From positions 48,560 through 112,559 of the forward strand of contig NZ_JAHMIN010000024.1 of NCBI RefSeq assembly GCF_018986435.1: DNA of 64,000 bases. Direction: 5' to 3'. The position numbers were made by a program, and so were the translations under genes. The DNA comes from Hahella sp. HN01 (GTDB lineage Bacteria; Pseudomonadota; Gammaproteobacteria; Pseudomonadales; Oleiphilaceae). Of the stretch, positions 36,936-48,883 are shown piece by piece. Position 1 is the stretch's first letter, and each line of letters begins with the position of its first letter. The notes beneath the pieces were generated by a model. It searched no databases, had not been told where the DNA came from, and was given only the letters and a program-made list of their open reading frames with translations.

Positions 36936-39142
36936 TGAAGGTATACCTTAGGCCATTTGAGAATCTTGTGGAGAAAACAATGACAGCGCGCATTTTTAAA
37001 GTCTGGTTGTCGTTACTAGCGCTAGGCATAAGCGGTTTGAGCGAAGCTACCAGTTTGACTGGTATTGATTTCGCCGCCCTTCCTGGGGACAGGACTGAGG
37101 TCAAATTGCACTTCGACTCCGTCCCTCCAGAACCCAAAGGGTACACAATTGAGCAACCTGCCCGGATTGCATTGGATCTGGAAGGAGTCACGAATGGATT
37201 GTCAGAAAGAAATCACCAGCTATCAAAAGGCAATACGCAAAGCGTTACCGTGTTGGAAGCCACAGGGCGGACACGTGTTATTGTAAACCTGATTGAGTTA
37301 GTCCCCTACACAACTGGAATTAACGGTAATACTCTGGTTTTGCAGTTGGGTACTGCGGCGACTACTGGCGCAAATACAGCAAAATCAGATTCTCAAAGTC
37401 TGTCTGCTCCTGCCTCTAACTCTAACTCTGCTGCGAAGCCAGTACAGAATAGTTTCTCTGGTAAGCCCTCAATATCTGAGATTGATTTTTTGAGGGGAGA
37501 GAAAGGTGATGGCCGAGTCTTAGTTACTCTTACTAACGCAAAAGTAAGTGTGGATATGTCGGAGGAGGCAGGCAATATTAGGCTCCAGTTCTCTGGGGTG
37601 ACTTTGCCTGCAAACCTGCAGAGAAGACTAGACGTTACTGATTTTGCTACACCGGTGAGAATTGTGGACTCTTACATGGAAGGGGGTGATACGGTTTTAA
37701 TTATTAAGCCAACAGGGGATTATGACTACTTGGCTTACCAAGCGGATAACCAGTTTACGCTAGCCGTAGAGCCCTTAACTGAAGAAGAGTCAGAGCAGCG
37801 TCGGAAGGAGAAATTTCCTTATACTGGTGAAAAACTATCACTTAACTTCCAAGATATTGAGGTGCGTTCCGTTCTTCAGTTAATAGCAGATTTTACTGGG
37901 TTAAACTTGGTTGCTAGTGACACCGTTGGTGGGCGTATTACGTTAAGGTTGCAGAATGTTCCATGGGATCAGGCATTGGAGTTGATTTTAAAAACGAAAG
38001 GCCTTGACCAGCGGAAAGTTGGTAATGTTCTCTTAGTTGCACCTGCAGAGGAGATTGCTGCACGCGAAAAGCTTGAGCTTGAAGCTAGCAAGCAGGTCAA
38101 GGAGTTGGCCCCTGTTCGCTTAGAGGTTGTGCAGATTAATTATGCGAAGGCAAAAGATATTGTTGACTTATTGAAAGAAGATAAAGACCTAATTTCTGCC
38201 AGAGGGTTCATTTCTTCTGACGAAAGAACGAATACAATTAGTATTCGTGAGACAGCGGAGAAGATTAGTCAAGTTCGTAGGCTAATCCAGACATGGGATA
38301 TCCCTGTCAGTCAGGTGCTTATCGAGGCAAGAATTGTTCGAGCTAGATCCGACGCGGTCGAGGAGTTGGGTGTTCAGTGGGGGGGGACTCGTGTCGCTGG
38401 CAACGATGACTCTGGTCAGATCATTATTGGTGGCGGAATGGATTCGAACATTGAGGCTCACAACGAAATCAATCGTTATAACACAGAGCGGATCAATAAC
38501 ATCATTAATGGGAATGACTCACTCCCTGACGCCCCAACTTTGGCTACATTTCCTAATGCATTAGGTATCGATTTGGGAGTTACTAGAACTAATACCAGTG
38601 GCTTGGCTATTGGATTTAGCAAGGGTTCTACATTGTTGCAGTTGGAGCTTTCTGCATTCGAGTCAGATGGTAAAGGTGAAATTGTCGCACAGCCTAAAAT
38701 TGTAACAGCGGACCGTCAAACCGCCAGGATCGAGTCTGGTGAAGAAATTCCTTATCAGGAGGCGTCATCTAGTGGGGCAACCTCTGTATCTTTCAAAAAG
38801 GCTGTGCTGTCGTTAGAAGTAACTCCGCAGATTACGCCGGATGATAAAATTATTATGGACTTGGTTATTAACCAGGATTCGCGGGGTGTTGTAACTGCTA
38901 ATATTCCAAGTATCGACACAAATGAGATAGAAACCCAGGTTTTGGTTGGCAACGGCGAAACAATAGTTTTGGGTGGGATTTTTACATCTGAGCAGTCTTC
39001 TACTGTTACAAAGACTCCTTTCTTGGGGGATATTCCCTATCTTGGTAGGTTGTTTAGAAAGACTGAAAATGTGAATGAGCGCTCAGAGTTGCTAGTGTTT
39101 ATCACGCCTAAGCTAATCACAAATGGGCTGATTGATAATTAA
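36935..39142 (+). CDS. pilQ: Type IV pilus secretin PilQ
   Basis: PilQ forms the outer-membrane pore for the pilus. The roughly 735-residue protein has a signal peptide and AMIN domains near 45-140 and 165-260. An STN/N0 domain follows (LSLNFQDIEVRSVLQLIADFTGLNLV), then an N1 domain and the C-terminal secretin domain, with VPVSQVLIEARIV-like sequence, SGEEIPYQ, VLVGNGETIVLGGIF and FLGDIPYLGRLF. The ATG at 36935 overlaps the pilP stop. A second ATG at 36980, with GGAG upstream, gives a cleaner signal peptide and may be the true start. Confidence 0.96.
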   Translation: MKVYLRPFENLVEKTMTARIFKVWLSLLALGISGLSEATSLTGIDFAALPGDRTEVKLHFDSVPPEPKGYTIEQPARIALDLEGVTNGLSERNHQLSKGNTQSVTVLEATGRTRVIVNLIELVPYTTGINGNTLVLQLGTAATTGANTAKSDSQSLSAPASNSNSAAKPVQNSFSGKPSISEIDFLRGEKGDGRVLVTLTNAKVSVDMSEEAGNIRLQFSGVTLPANLQRRLDVTDFATPVRIVDSYMEGGDTVLIIKPTGDYDYLAYQADNQFTLAVEPLTEEESEQRRKEKFPYTGEKLSLNFQDIEVRSVLQLIADFTGLNLVASDTVGGRITLRLQNVPWDQALELILKTKGLDQRKVGNVLLVAPAEEIAAREKLELEASKQVKELAPVRLEVVQINYAKAKDIVDLLKEDKDLISARGFISSDERTNTISIRETAEKISQVRRLIQTWDIPVSQVLIEARIVRARSDAVEELGVQWGGTRVAGNDDSGQIIIGGGMDSNIEAHNEINRYNTERINNIINGNDSLPDAPTLATFPNALGIDLGVTRTNTSGLAIGFSKGSTLLQLELSAFESDGKGEIVAQPKIVTADRQTARIESGEEIPYQEASSSGATSVSFKKAVLSLEVTPQITPDDKIIMDLVINQDSRGVVTANIPSIDTNEIETQVLVGNGETIVLGGIFTSEQSSTVTKTPFLGDIPYLGRLFRKTENVNERSELLVFITPKLITNGLIDN

Positions 39143-39161
39143 ATCTAGTTGACTTGATCTT

Positions 39162-39186
39162 AAAGCCGCCGCAAGGCGGCTTTTTT
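39162..39186 (+). terminator. Intrinsic terminator after pilQ
   Basis: AAGCCGCC (39163-39170) and GGCGGCTT (39175-39182) pair around a GCAA tetraloop and are followed by T residues to 39186. It ends the pilMNOPQ transcript, so aroK needs its own promoter in the short gap that follows. Confidence 0.88.
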
Positions 39187-39271
39187 GTGCCTGTGCACCA
39201 GCAAAAGTGGAGGGGCGAGGGACTGGCGTGATATGCTCCGCTACCGTGGCGTATCAATATGGACTGTTCGG

Positions 39272-39811
39272 GTGAAAGCGAAGAAGAATGTCGTTCTGGT
39301 GGGCCCCATGGGGACCGGTAAAACTACAATCGGCAAGTTGCTTGCGAAAGAGCTGCAATTTGAGTTTGTAGACACTGATCGTGAAATCGAGGCCCGTTGC
39401 GGCGCTGATATTCCCTGGATATTCGATGTGGAAGGCGAGGTTGGTTTTCGAGGGCGTGAAAAGAGCGTTATCGCCGACCTTTCGCAACGTGATGCGGTGG
39501 TTATTGCGACTGGCGGTGGCGCCGTTGTAGATCCTGATAATCAGCGCGCATTGAAAGAATACGGCTTCATCGTTTATCTTCATACCTCCGTAGAGCAACA
39601 ATATCAGCGCACCCGTAAAGACCGCAAAAGACCTTTGCTGCGTAGCGAAGACCCTCTCAGTGTGCTGAAGAAACTCATGTCAGTGCGCGAGCCCATATAC
39701 AGATCCATAGCCGACCTGATTATCAGTACCGATACTAAGCGTCCCAAAGGAGTCGTGCGGGATATAGTGAAAACACTTCGGGCATCACGTGAGGAAACTG
39801 TCGAGCGATGA
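39272..39811 (+). CDS. aroK: Shikimate kinase
   Basis: AroK phosphorylates shikimate at the 3-hydroxyl. The product of about 179 residues shows [22 protein letters not shown] (Walker A), [20 protein letters not shown] (shikimate contacts), [10 protein letters not shown] and DRKRPLLR (lid region). I chose GTG at 39272 because it gives the normal family N-terminus. An ATG at 39233 would add 13 residues that do not look like the family but has a better GAGGG site. The gene overlaps aroB by four bases. Confidence 0.94.
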   Translation: MKAKKNVVLVGPMGTGKTTIGKLLAKELQFEFVDTDREIEARCGADIPWIFDVEGEVGFRGREKSVIADLSQRDAVVIATGGGAVVDPDNQRALKEYGFIVYLHTSVEQQYQRTRKDRKRPLLRSEDPLSVLKKLMSVREPIYRSIADLIISTDTKRPKGVVRDIVKTLRASREETVER

Positions 39812-40905
39812 AACAGATGACTATGGAAACCCTTCAGGTCGAATTAGGCGACCGTAGCTACCCAATCTATATCGGAGCAGGCTTGATGAAGGCATCCAGT
39901 TATTTTGCGGACGCCATTAGACACAAGCAGGTGATGATCGTCACCAATGAAACCATTGCTCCTCTTTATTTGGAGCAGCTTGAAGCCAGTCTTGAAGGCT
40001 TTCAAGTTGATAAAACCATTCTGGAAGATGGTGAGCAGTTCAAGAATTTGGACTCACTGAATAACATCTTTGACCATCTGCTAACCCAAAAGCATAACCG
40101 CACTACGACGCTTGTTGCCCTCGGTGGCGGCGTAGTTGGCGACATGACCGGCTTCGCCGCCGCATGCTATCAGCGGGGAGTGGACTTTATTCAGGTCCCG
40201 ACCACGCTGTTATCGCAGGTGGACTCATCGGTCGGCGGCAAAACCGGCGTGAATCATCCGCTGGGCAAAAATATGATTGGCGCTTTTTATCAGCCGAAAG
40301 CAGTGGTAATAGATACGGACACGCTGAAAACCCTTCCTGCGTCGGAAGTGTCGGCAGGCTTGGCGGAAGTTATTAAGTACGGTCTTATTTACGATCAGGC
40401 GTTTTTCAGCTGGTTGGAAGAAAATATCGATAAGATTAAAGAACTTGATTCGGCCGCCATAACCTACGCTATCAAGCGCTCCTGCGAAATCAAAGCGGAA
40501 GTGGTCGCTGCGGATGAGACGGAGCAAGGGCTGCGCGCCATTTTGAATCTCGGTCATACCTTCGGTCACGCCATTGAAGCGTATACGCACTACAAAGAGT
40601 GGTTGCATGGCGAGGCGGTGGCTGTAGGGATGTTGATGGCGGCGGATTTGTCCCGTCGTATGGGAAGGCTGAGCGAGCAGGACTGTGAGAGGATTACGAA
40701 ACTGATTAGCCGAGCGGATTTGCCGGTCCGTCCCCCTGTCAGTATGACGAAAGATGACTTCATCCGTTACATGGCGATCGATAAGAAAGTGCTGGATGGG
40801 CAGTTGCGCCTGGTGTTGTTGGAATCGCTGGGACGGGCTGATGTGACTGCTGACTTCCCTGCGGACATGCTGCAGGAAACTCTGGCGCTTTTCACCACTC
40901 ATTAG
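39808..40905 (+). CDS. aroB: 3-dehydroquinate synthase
   Basis: AroB converts DAHP to 3-dehydroquinate, using NAD and a divalent metal. The 365-residue protein shows [53 protein letters not shown] and the zinc-ligand region [11 protein letters not shown]. The ATG at 39808 overlaps the aroK stop in ATGA; ATGs at 39817 and 39823 are alternatives. The aroK-aroB-damX order is as in E. coli. Confidence 0.98.
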   Translation: MKQMTMETLQVELGDRSYPIYIGAGLMKASSYFADAIRHKQVMIVTNETIAPLYLEQLEASLEGFQVDKTILEDGEQFKNLDSLNNIFDHLLTQKHNRTTTLVALGGGVVGDMTGFAAACYQRGVDFIQVPTTLLSQVDSSVGGKTGVNHPLGKNMIGAFYQPKAVVIDTDTLKTLPASEVSAGLAEVIKYGLIYDQAFFSWLEENIDKIKELDSAAITYAIKRSCEIKAEVVAADETEQGLRAILNLGHTFGHAIEAYTHYKEWLHGEAVAVGMLMAADLSRRMGRLSEQDCERITKLISRADLPVRPPVSMTKDDFIRYMAIDKKVLDGQLRLVLLESLGRADVTADFPADMLQETLALFTTH

Positions 40906-40919
40906 TTGTTCGAAATTTG

Positions 40920-42551
40920 ATGCAAGAAACAGTCGTACAGCAGGAGCCAGCGTTTGCGTTAGACGCATGGCGAGAAGTCTATGGCGTAGACGGCGATCCT
41001 TTTGATGGCCGTCGCGCTGATCTGCTGCAAGTAGGGCGTTATGGCGAGGTTATTGAAAACCTGCGTCACCTGATTCATTTTTCAGAGCGTATAGTGGCTC
41101 TGACCGCTCCGAAAGGCGGCGGTAAGTCTTTGCTTCTAAAGCGTTTGATTGAATTGGAAGGCGAAGCGCTCAGAATCGTGCTACTGAAGCCGGGTCTGTT
41201 GGAAGGGGCGGAAGCGCTCGTTATTCAACTGGCGACGGGGCTTGCGTTGCCGGCAGTGGAAAGCAATCTGTCCACCAAGGTGCTGTTGGCGGAAATAATG
41301 CAAAGCTGCGAACGAAGTTTCGCATCAGGCCTACGTACGCTTTTCATCATTGACGACGCTCACGAGCTGTCAGACGAATCACTTGAGCTGCTGGTCACTC
41401 GCTTTAATCCCGAACAGTCAGGGGCCTTCGGCTTATTGCTGGTGGGGCAGCTGCAGATCACTCAGCAGCTTGCCCGCGCCTGTGGCGCGCGTGGGACTTC
41501 TGTTCAGTATGTTGGTATTCCTCCGCTGGATCTTAGCGATACATCCCGTTATTTAAAAGAAAAGCTTCGGGCGGCCGGGTGGAGTGGTGGTGAGGGAGAA
41601 ATACCACCTGCGGTAGTGGGGAAACTATACCAGCTAAGTAAGGGGATACCGGGGCGAATTGATCGCTTGGCGGGGTCTCTGCTTCTTTCCGTGGAGGCGT
41701 CGAAGTCCAAAAGTTTTAATCCTTCCACGAAGCTATATCAGCTGGTTTCCGGCTTTTTGTTGGCGATTTTTATTGGGGGTGTCGGCTTTATTGCGTGGCG
41801 TTATGAGGCGACGCCCAAGGTGGAAGGCGCCTCTGCGAACTCTTCCCGGGTGACGATAAAACTCCCTGCGCCAGAACCGGAAGCGGAGGCGATTGCTCCT
41901 CAACCTGAAATACCCGTCGAGTCGGTTGCTGATACGTCCGATGAGCTGCCATCACCCGATTCGATGAACGATGCGCAAACAGAAAGCGCATCGGCTCCGA
42001 TTCAGAAAGTCGAGAAAGAAGCGAATCAAAAGACGGCGGCTGCTGAACCATCTGAAAAAGCGCCAGTCGCGAAGCCGGATGAGGTTGCCGAGACCACGAC
42101 TTCTGATCAGGCGCCGCCGATTGTTGCTCATAAAAAGCCGGCTGCAGTGGCTGGTGAGTCAGCATCTTCCACTCAAACTGTTGCGAAGGCAGACCCCCCT
42201 AGAACCAAAGCAGTGGGAAAAAACGTCCCAACTGCTGAAGTTGTGGATGACCTGGATCACTACTTCCGCACCAATGAGTGGTTGCAGTCGCAAGCGTCCT
42301 CAGCTTGGACGATCCAGCTGTTGGGCAGTCTACACAAAGAGTCGGTGCAGACCTTCCTGCGACGGGAGGGAGACACCCGGGATTTCTACGTCAAATCCCT
42401 GTATCAAGGGAAAGACTGGTTCGTCGTATTACGCGGCGTTTACCCTTCCGTCGAGCAAGCCAAAGAAGCGCTTGCCCAGCTTCCTCAGCCGTTGGTTGAG
42501 CAGGGGGCGTGGGTGCGCAGCATTTCCGGTTTGCAGGGCTTGGTCAAATAA
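40920..42551 (+). CDS. damX: DamX-like AAA ATPase with SPOR domain
   Basis: Probable cell-division protein. The 543-residue protein has a cytoplasmic ExeA/GspA-like ATPase domain (about 20-270) with LTAPKGGGKSLLLKRL (Walker A), LFIIDDAHELS (Walker B) and GIPGRIDRLAG. One membrane helix lies at about 278-298, then a long low-complexity periplasmic linker (about 300-440). The C-terminal SPOR domain (about 460-543) has WTIQLLGSLHKESVQTFL and WFVVLRGVYPSVEQAKEAL. The ATG at 40920 is 14 bases after aroB. In E. coli dam follows; here gltB does, and dam is absent. Confidence 0.9.
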   Translation: MQETVVQQEPAFALDAWREVYGVDGDPFDGRRADLLQVGRYGEVIENLRHLIHFSERIVALTAPKGGGKSLLLKRLIELEGEALRIVLLKPGLLEGAEALVIQLATGLALPAVESNLSTKVLLAEIMQSCERSFASGLRTLFIIDDAHELSDESLELLVTRFNPEQSGAFGLLLVGQLQITQQLARACGARGTSVQYVGIPPLDLSDTSRYLKEKLRAAGWSGGEGEIPPAVVGKLYQLSKGIPGRIDRLAGSLLLSVEASKSKSFNPSTKLYQLVSGFLLAIFIGGVGFIAWRYEATPKVEGASANSSRVTIKLPAPEPEAEAIAPQPEIPVESVADTSDELPSPDSMNDAQTESASAPIQKVEKEANQKTAAAEPSEKAPVAKPDEVAETTTSDQAPPIVAHKKPAAVAGESASSTQTVAKADPPRTKAVGKNVPTAEVVDDLDHYFRTNEWLQSQASSAWTIQLLGSLHKESVQTFLRREGDTRDFYVKSLYQGKDWFVVLRGVYPSVEQAKEALAQLPQPLVEQGAWVRSISGLQGLVK

Positions 42552-42617
42552 GGATCGAGACTTTTTCTCTCTTACCTCTGTTATAAGCACAAACCTTTAG
42601 GTATTTTTACTAATTAA

Positions 42618-42635
42618 CAAATCTCTTTAGATTTG
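42618..42635 (+). other. Small hairpin in the damX-gltB spacer
   Basis: CAAATCT (42618-42624) pairs with AGATTTG (42629-42635) around a CTTT loop. It overlaps the -35 box of the proposed gltB promoter, so as DNA it could be an operator. No T run follows, so damX termination is not shown. Confidence 0.35.
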
Positions 42636-42661
42636 AGCTAAGGCGTGTCCGTGTGTATTAT
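42633..42661 (+). promoter_or_regulatory. Probable sigma-70 promoter for gltBD
   Basis: TTGAGC (42633-42638) and TATTAT (42656-42661) are separated by exactly 17 bases, each differing from consensus at one or two positions. Transcription would start near 42668, giving an 86-base leader before the gltB ATG. No sigma-54 site was found. Confidence 0.55.
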
Positions 42662-42680
42662 GGGCGGCCCATTTTTGCCT

Positions 42681-42725
42681 ATCAAAAGCTGCTTGGTTTT
42701 GATTTCTTTCAGGCAAGCTTTTGAT
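42681..42725 (+). promoter_or_regulatory. Inverted repeat in the predicted gltB leader
   Basis: ATCAAAAGCT (42681-42690) and AGCTTTTGAT (42716-42725) are perfect complements separated by 25 bases. Both lie downstream of the predicted start site and upstream of the ribosome-binding region. They could form a leader hairpin, or be a spaced operator in DNA. The role is inference. Confidence 0.45.
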
Positions 42726-42753
42726 TCGTAAGGATTTAAGTGAGAGAAAGCAT

Positions 42754-45700
42754 ATGAAGACAGGTCTGTATCAACCAGGTGAGTTCAAAGATAACTGTGG
42801 TTTTGGTTTGATCGCCCATATGAATGGGCAAGCCAGCCATGATCTGCTGCGCACCGCTATTGAGTCCCTCACATGCATGACTCATCGAGGTGGTATCGCT
42901 GCGGATGGCAAAACCGGCGACGGTTGTGGGTTACTGATACAAAAGCCTGATTCCTTTCTTAGGGCGATAGCCAAAGAAAGCTTTAATATTGAGTTGGGCG
43001 CGAATTACGCGGTGGGCATGCTGTTCCTGAATCAGGACGAAGCCATGGCGAAAGCCGCCCGTGAGCGCTTGGAGTCCGCGCTGGCCGAACAAGGCGTGAA
43101 AACCGTCGGGTGGCGCCTGGTTCCTACGAATACGGAATGCCTGGGGCCCATGGCTCTGGATTGCCTTCCCGTTATAGAACAAATATTCGTTGAAGCCCCG
43201 AAGGGCATTAATGAGCACGAGTTTGCGGTCAAACTGTATATTGCCCGCAGGATGGCCGAGAACGTCTTGGCGGAAGATAAAGAGTTCTATATCTGTAGCT
43301 TGTCCAGCCAGGTGCTTTCTTATAAAGGGTTGATGATGCCCGTCGACCTGCCAAATTTTTATCTGGACCTTGGCGATGCGCGCCTGGAAACCGCTATTTG
43401 CGTGTTCCACCAGCGCTTTTCCACTAATACGGCGCCGCGTTGGCCGTTGGCGCAGCCTTTCCGGTATCTGGCTCACAATGGTGAGATCAACACTATCGAC
43501 GGCAACCGTAACTGGGCGATGGCTCGCGCAAGCAAATTTAAATCCCCACACCTGCCTGACCTGGAAGCGCTGCAGCCGATTGTAAATCGCACTGGCTCAG
43601 ACTCCTCTTCCATGGACAACATGCTGGAAGTCTTGCTGGCGGGCGGCGTTAATCTATTCCGCGCCGTGCGTATGATGATCCCGCCTGCATGGCAGAACGT
43701 GGACACCATGGACCCGGATTTGCGCGCGTTTTATGAATACAACTCCATGCACATGGAGCCTTGGGATGGCCCCGCTGGCGTGGTATTGACTGACGGTCGC
43801 TACGCGGTGTGTCTGCTGGATCGTAATGGATTGCGTCCTGCGCGCTGGGTTATCACCAAAAACGGCTACATTACGCTGGCCTCGGAAGTGGGCACTTATG
43901 GCTACAAGTCTGAGGATGTCGTCGCCAAGGGCCGTGTTGGTCCGGGTCAGATTTTGGCGGTGGACACCCATACCGGCGAAGTGCTGCATACTCAGGATGT
44001 GGATAACCGTCTGAAATCGGCGCACCCCTACAAGAAGTGGCTGCGTGAAAACGCACTGCGTGTGGAAACCAAACTTAATCAGCAAACGCCTGAATTCACG
44101 CTGATGGAAAAGGAAAACCTGCATGAATACATGAAAATGTTCATGATTTCCTTTGAAGAGCGCGACCAGGTGCTACGTCCTCTGGCTGAATCCGGCCAGG
44201 AGGCAGTGGGTTCAATGGGGGACGATGCGCCAATGGCGGTGCTGTCGACCCGCATCCGTTCCGTTGCGGACTATTTCCGCCAGAAATTTGCTCAGGTGAC
44301 CAACCCGCCGATCGACCCGTTGCGGGAAACCATCGTCATGTCTCTGGAGACCTGTTTGGGCGCGGAACGCAATGTATTCCAGGAAACGGCTCAGCATGCT
44401 AACCGGATTATCCTGAGTACGCCGGTGCTGTCGCCAGCCAAGTTCTTCCGAATCGCCAACCTGCAGCGTGAAGGTTTCTCTGTAGAGAAAATCAAGTTGT
44501 CGTACCGTCCGGAGTTAGGGCTCAAGCAAGCGATTGAAGCCGTGGCGGACCAAGCGGAAAACGCGGCGCGTAACGGCAGAGTGCTGGTGATACTGAGCGA
44601 CAACTGCATTAATCAGGGCGAGCTGCCAATCAACGCCTTTATGGCGACAGGCGCGGTGCATCACCGTTTGGTGAACAAAGGTCTGCGTTGCGACGCCAAT
44701 ATCATCGTGGAAACCGCTTGGGCGAGAGATCCGCATCATTTCGCAGTGTTGTTTGGTTTCGGCGCCACTGCGGTTTATCCATACCTGTCTTATCAAGTGC
44801 TTAATGACCTGATTAGTACCGGCGAAGTATTGATCGATCCTATCGAAGCCAAAAATAACTATCGGAAAGGCATTAACAAAGGCCTGTTGAAAATACTCTC
44901 CAAGATGGGGATATCAACAATCGCCTCTTATCGCGGCGCGCAGTTATTCGAGGCCGTGGGGCTGGCGGATGATATTGTTGATTTGTGCTTCTGCGGCGTT
45001 CCCAGCCGCATCCAGGGAGCCTCATTTTATGACTTCCAGGCGGAGCAGGCGGAGCTGGCTAAAATGGCCTGGGCCAAACGCAAGCCGATATTGCAGGGCG
45101 GTCTGCTGAAGTTCGTCCATGGCGGCGAATATCACGCCTATAACCCGGATGTAGTCGGCGCGCTGCAGAAGGCGGTGCGCGAAGGCGACTATGGCGTTTA
45201 TCAGGAATATGCCTCCTATGTAAACGGCCGAGCGCCGATGACGCTGCGCGACCTCTTTAAAATCTCTGATAAGGTCAAGCCGATTTCGATAGACGAAGTC
45301 GAACCGCTGGAAAACATTCTTCCCCGGTTTGACTCCGCCGCTATGTCCATTGGCGCGCTGTCTCCTGAGGCGCACGAAGCGCTGGCGGTCGCGATGAACC
45401 GCTTGGGCGGTCGCTCCAACTCAGGCGAAGGTGGTGAAGATCCGGCTCGCTATGGGACGGAGAAGCGCTCCAAGATCAAACAGGTGGCTTCAGGTCGCTT
45501 TGGCGTGACGCCGCACTATCTGGTCAGCGCGGATGTGCTGCAGATTAAAGTGGCGCAAGGCGCGAAGCCAGGCGAAGGCGGGCAGCTTCCTGGCGGTAAG
45601 GTTAACCAGTTAATCGCGCGTCTGCGTTATGCCGTCCCAGGCGTGACGCTGATTTCTCCACCGCCGCATCATGATATCTACTCGATCGAAGATTTAGCGC

Positions 45701-47205
45701 AGCTGATTTTCGATTTGAAACAGGTGAATCCTGAGGCGCTGGTGTCGGTCAAGCTGGTGTCTGAACCGGGCGTTGGCACTATCGCCGCAGGTGTGGCCAA
45801 GGCCTACGCTGACCTGATCACGATTTCGGGGTATGACGGCGGCACTGGCGCCAGTCCGCTGACCTCTATCAAGTATGCCGGCTCTCCCTGGGAATTGGGC
45901 CTATCAGAAGCGCATCAGGCGTTGCGCGCGAATGATCTGCGCGGCAACGTGCGCCTGCAGACGGACGGTGGTCTGAAGACCGGTCTGGATGTGGTGAAAG
46001 CCGCCATTCTGGGCGCGGAAAGTTTCGGCTTCGGCACTGGGCCAATGGTGGCGTTGGGCTGTAAGTATCTGCGTATCTGCCACTTGAACAACTGCGCCAC
46101 CGGTGTTGCGACGCAAAATAAAGATCTGCGCGATAAGCATTTCCAGGGCACGGTGGAAATGGCGATCAACTACTTTAAGTTCGTCGCGACGGAGACCCGT
46201 GAGTGGATGGCGAAGCTGGGCGTTCGTTCTCTGGAAGAACTGGTTGGCCGTACGGACTTGCTGAAGATTTTACCGGGCGCGACGGCCAAGCAGCGTAATC
46301 TAGATTTGACGCCGATGCTGAGCAACGACGCGATTCCTGCGGACAAGCCGCATACCTGTCAGTCCGCTCGAAATGCCCCATACGACAAAGGCCGTTTGGC
46401 GGAAGAAATGGTGCAGGCTGCGCTGCCAACCATCGAAGCCAAGAGTGGCGGTGAGTTTGAGTTTCGCGTCACCAACTGTGATCGCTCTATCGGAGCTCGC
46501 TTGTCTGGCGAGATCGCCAAGCGACACGGCAATCAGGGCATGGCGGAAAACCCGCTGGTATTCCGTTTGACCGGCACCGCTGGGCAAAGCTTCGGCGTGT
46601 GGAACGCTGGTGGTCTGCACATGTATCTTGAAGGCGACGCCAACGATTACGTGGGCAAAGGCATGACTGGCGGTAAGTTGACCATACGTCCTCCCCAGAA
46701 CAGCTCTTTTGCATCGCAGGAAACTTCCATCATCGGTAACACCTGCCTGTATGGCGCCACTGGCGGCAAGCTTTTTGCCGCGGGCGTGGCGGGCGAACGC
46801 TTTGGCGTGCGTAACTCCGGTGCCTATGCGGTGGTTGAAGGCGTGGGCGATCACTGCTGTGAATATATGACGGGCGGCATGGTGGCTGTGCTGGGGAAAA
46901 CCGGCTACAACTTCGGTGCGGGCATGACCGGCGGCTTTGCTTATGTTCTTGACCTGGAGAATCGCTTCGTCGACCGCTATAACCATGAGCTGGTGGAGAT
47001 TCACCGTATTACCAGCGAAGCGATGGAAGCTTACCGCAACTATCTGCGCGACGTGATTGACGAGCACGTTCGGGAAACCAGCAGCGCCTGGGCGGAAAAC
47101 ATGCTGGATAACTTCGATGACTATGTAGGGCGCTTCTGGCTGGTGAAACCCAAAGCCGCCAGCCTTGCCTCGTTGATGGACAGCACGCGGGCAAGGCCTG
47201 AGTAA
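42754..47205 (+). CDS. gltB: Glutamate synthase (NADPH) large subunit
   Basis: GltB hydrolyses glutamine and transfers ammonia to 2-oxoglutarate to give glutamate. The 1483-residue protein has a short propeptide before the catalytic Cys in [14 protein letters not shown]. The class II glutaminase domain is about 15-430. A central domain follows, then an FMN-binding synthase domain with [20 protein letters not shown] and [13 protein letters not shown]. The 3Fe-4S cysteines are in [12 protein letters not shown], and the C-terminal beta-helix has repeated GGKL and GGM motifs. The ATG at 42754 is preferred over an in-frame TTG at 42721. It is followed by gltD. Confidence 0.98.
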   Translation: MKTGLYQPGEFKDNCGFGLIAHMNGQASHDLLRTAIESLTCMTHRGGIAADGKTGDGCGLLIQKPDSFLRAIAKESFNIELGANYAVGMLFLNQDEAMAKAARERLESALAEQGVKTVGWRLVPTNTECLGPMALDCLPVIEQIFVEAPKGINEHEFAVKLYIARRMAENVLAEDKEFYICSLSSQVLSYKGLMMPVDLPNFYLDLGDARLETAICVFHQRFSTNTAPRWPLAQPFRYLAHNGEINTIDGNRNWAMARASKFKSPHLPDLEALQPIVNRTGSDSSSMDNMLEVLLAGGVNLFRAVRMMIPPAWQNVDTMDPDLRAFYEYNSMHMEPWDGPAGVVLTDGRYAVCLLDRNGLRPARWVITKNGYITLASEVGTYGYKSEDVVAKGRVGPGQILAVDTHTGEVLHTQDVDNRLKSAHPYKKWLRENALRVETKLNQQTPEFTLMEKENLHEYMKMFMISFEERDQVLRPLAESGQEAVGSMGDDAPMAVLSTRIRSVADYFRQKFAQVTNPPIDPLRETIVMSLETCLGAERNVFQETAQHANRIILSTPVLSPAKFFRIANLQREGFSVEKIKLSYRPELGLKQAIEAVADQAENAARNGRVLVILSDNCINQGELPINAFMATGAVHHRLVNKGLRCDANIIVETAWARDPHHFAVLFGFGATAVYPYLSYQVLNDLISTGEVLIDPIEAKNNYRKGINKGLLKILSKMGISTIASYRGAQLFEAVGLADDIVDLCFCGVPSRIQGASFYDFQAEQAELAKMAWAKRKPILQGGLLKFVHGGEYHAYNPDVVGALQKAVREGDYGVYQEYASYVNGRAPMTLRDLFKISDKVKPISIDEVEPLENILPRFDSAAMSIGALSPEAHEALAVAMNRLGGRSNSGEGGEDPARYGTEKRSKIKQVASGRFGVTPHYLVSADVLQIKVAQGAKPGEGGQLPGGKVNQLIARLRYAVPGVTLISPPPHHDIYSIEDLAQLIFDLKQVNPEALVSVKLVSEPGVGTIAAGVAKAYADLITISGYDGGTGASPLTSIKYAGSPWELGLSEAHQALRANDLRGNVRLQTDGGLKTGLDVVKAAILGAESFGFGTGPMVALGCKYLRICHLNNCATGVATQNKDLRDKHFQGTVEMAINYFKFVATETREWMAKLGVRSLEELVGRTDLLKILPGATAKQRNLDLTPMLSNDAIPADKPHTCQSARNAPYDKGRLAEEMVQAALPTIEAKSGGEFEFRVTNCDRSIGARLSGEIAKRHGNQGMAENPLVFRLTGTAGQSFGVWNAGGLHMYLEGDANDYVGKGMTGGKLTIRPPQNSSFASQETSIIGNTCLYGATGGKLFAAGVAGERFGVRNSGAYAVVEGVGDHCCEYMTGGMVAVLGKTGYNFGAGMTGGFAYVLDLENRFVDRYNHELVEIHRITSEAMEAYRNYLRDVIDEHVRETSSAWAENMLDNFDDYVGRFWLVKPKAASLASLMDSTRARPE

Positions 47206-47247
47206 TAAATCGGAGCTGTTTAAGTTTATTCGGAGTTCCCGGCGTAA

Positions 47248-48753
<1,506 letters not shown>

Positions 48754-48797
48754 CGTTGTGAAGTGATTGATTAACAATCAAAAAGCTTCAGACGTAT

Positions 48798-48826
48798 AAA
48801 AAGGCATGGTTTTCCATGCCTTTTTT
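48798..48826 (+). terminator. Intrinsic terminator after gltD
   Basis: AAAAAGGCATGG pairs with CCATGCCTTTTT around a short T-rich loop, with six T at the end. It begins 45 bases past the gltD stop and lies upstream of hemE, so hemE is probably transcribed separately. Confidence 0.9.
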
Positions 48827-48883
48827 GTTGGGGGCGAACGTGGTATATGTGCTGCTCTCAAATTCTGGAACCCTGGAGACGTC

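Noticed and set aside
40225..40968. 247-codon minus-strand frame opposite aroB
   Set aside because: It is antisense to aroB and has no family-like motifs.
46300..47067. 255-codon minus-strand frame opposite the end of gltB
   Set aside because: It overlaps the GltB C-terminal beta-helix coding region; no ribosome site or recognisable domain.
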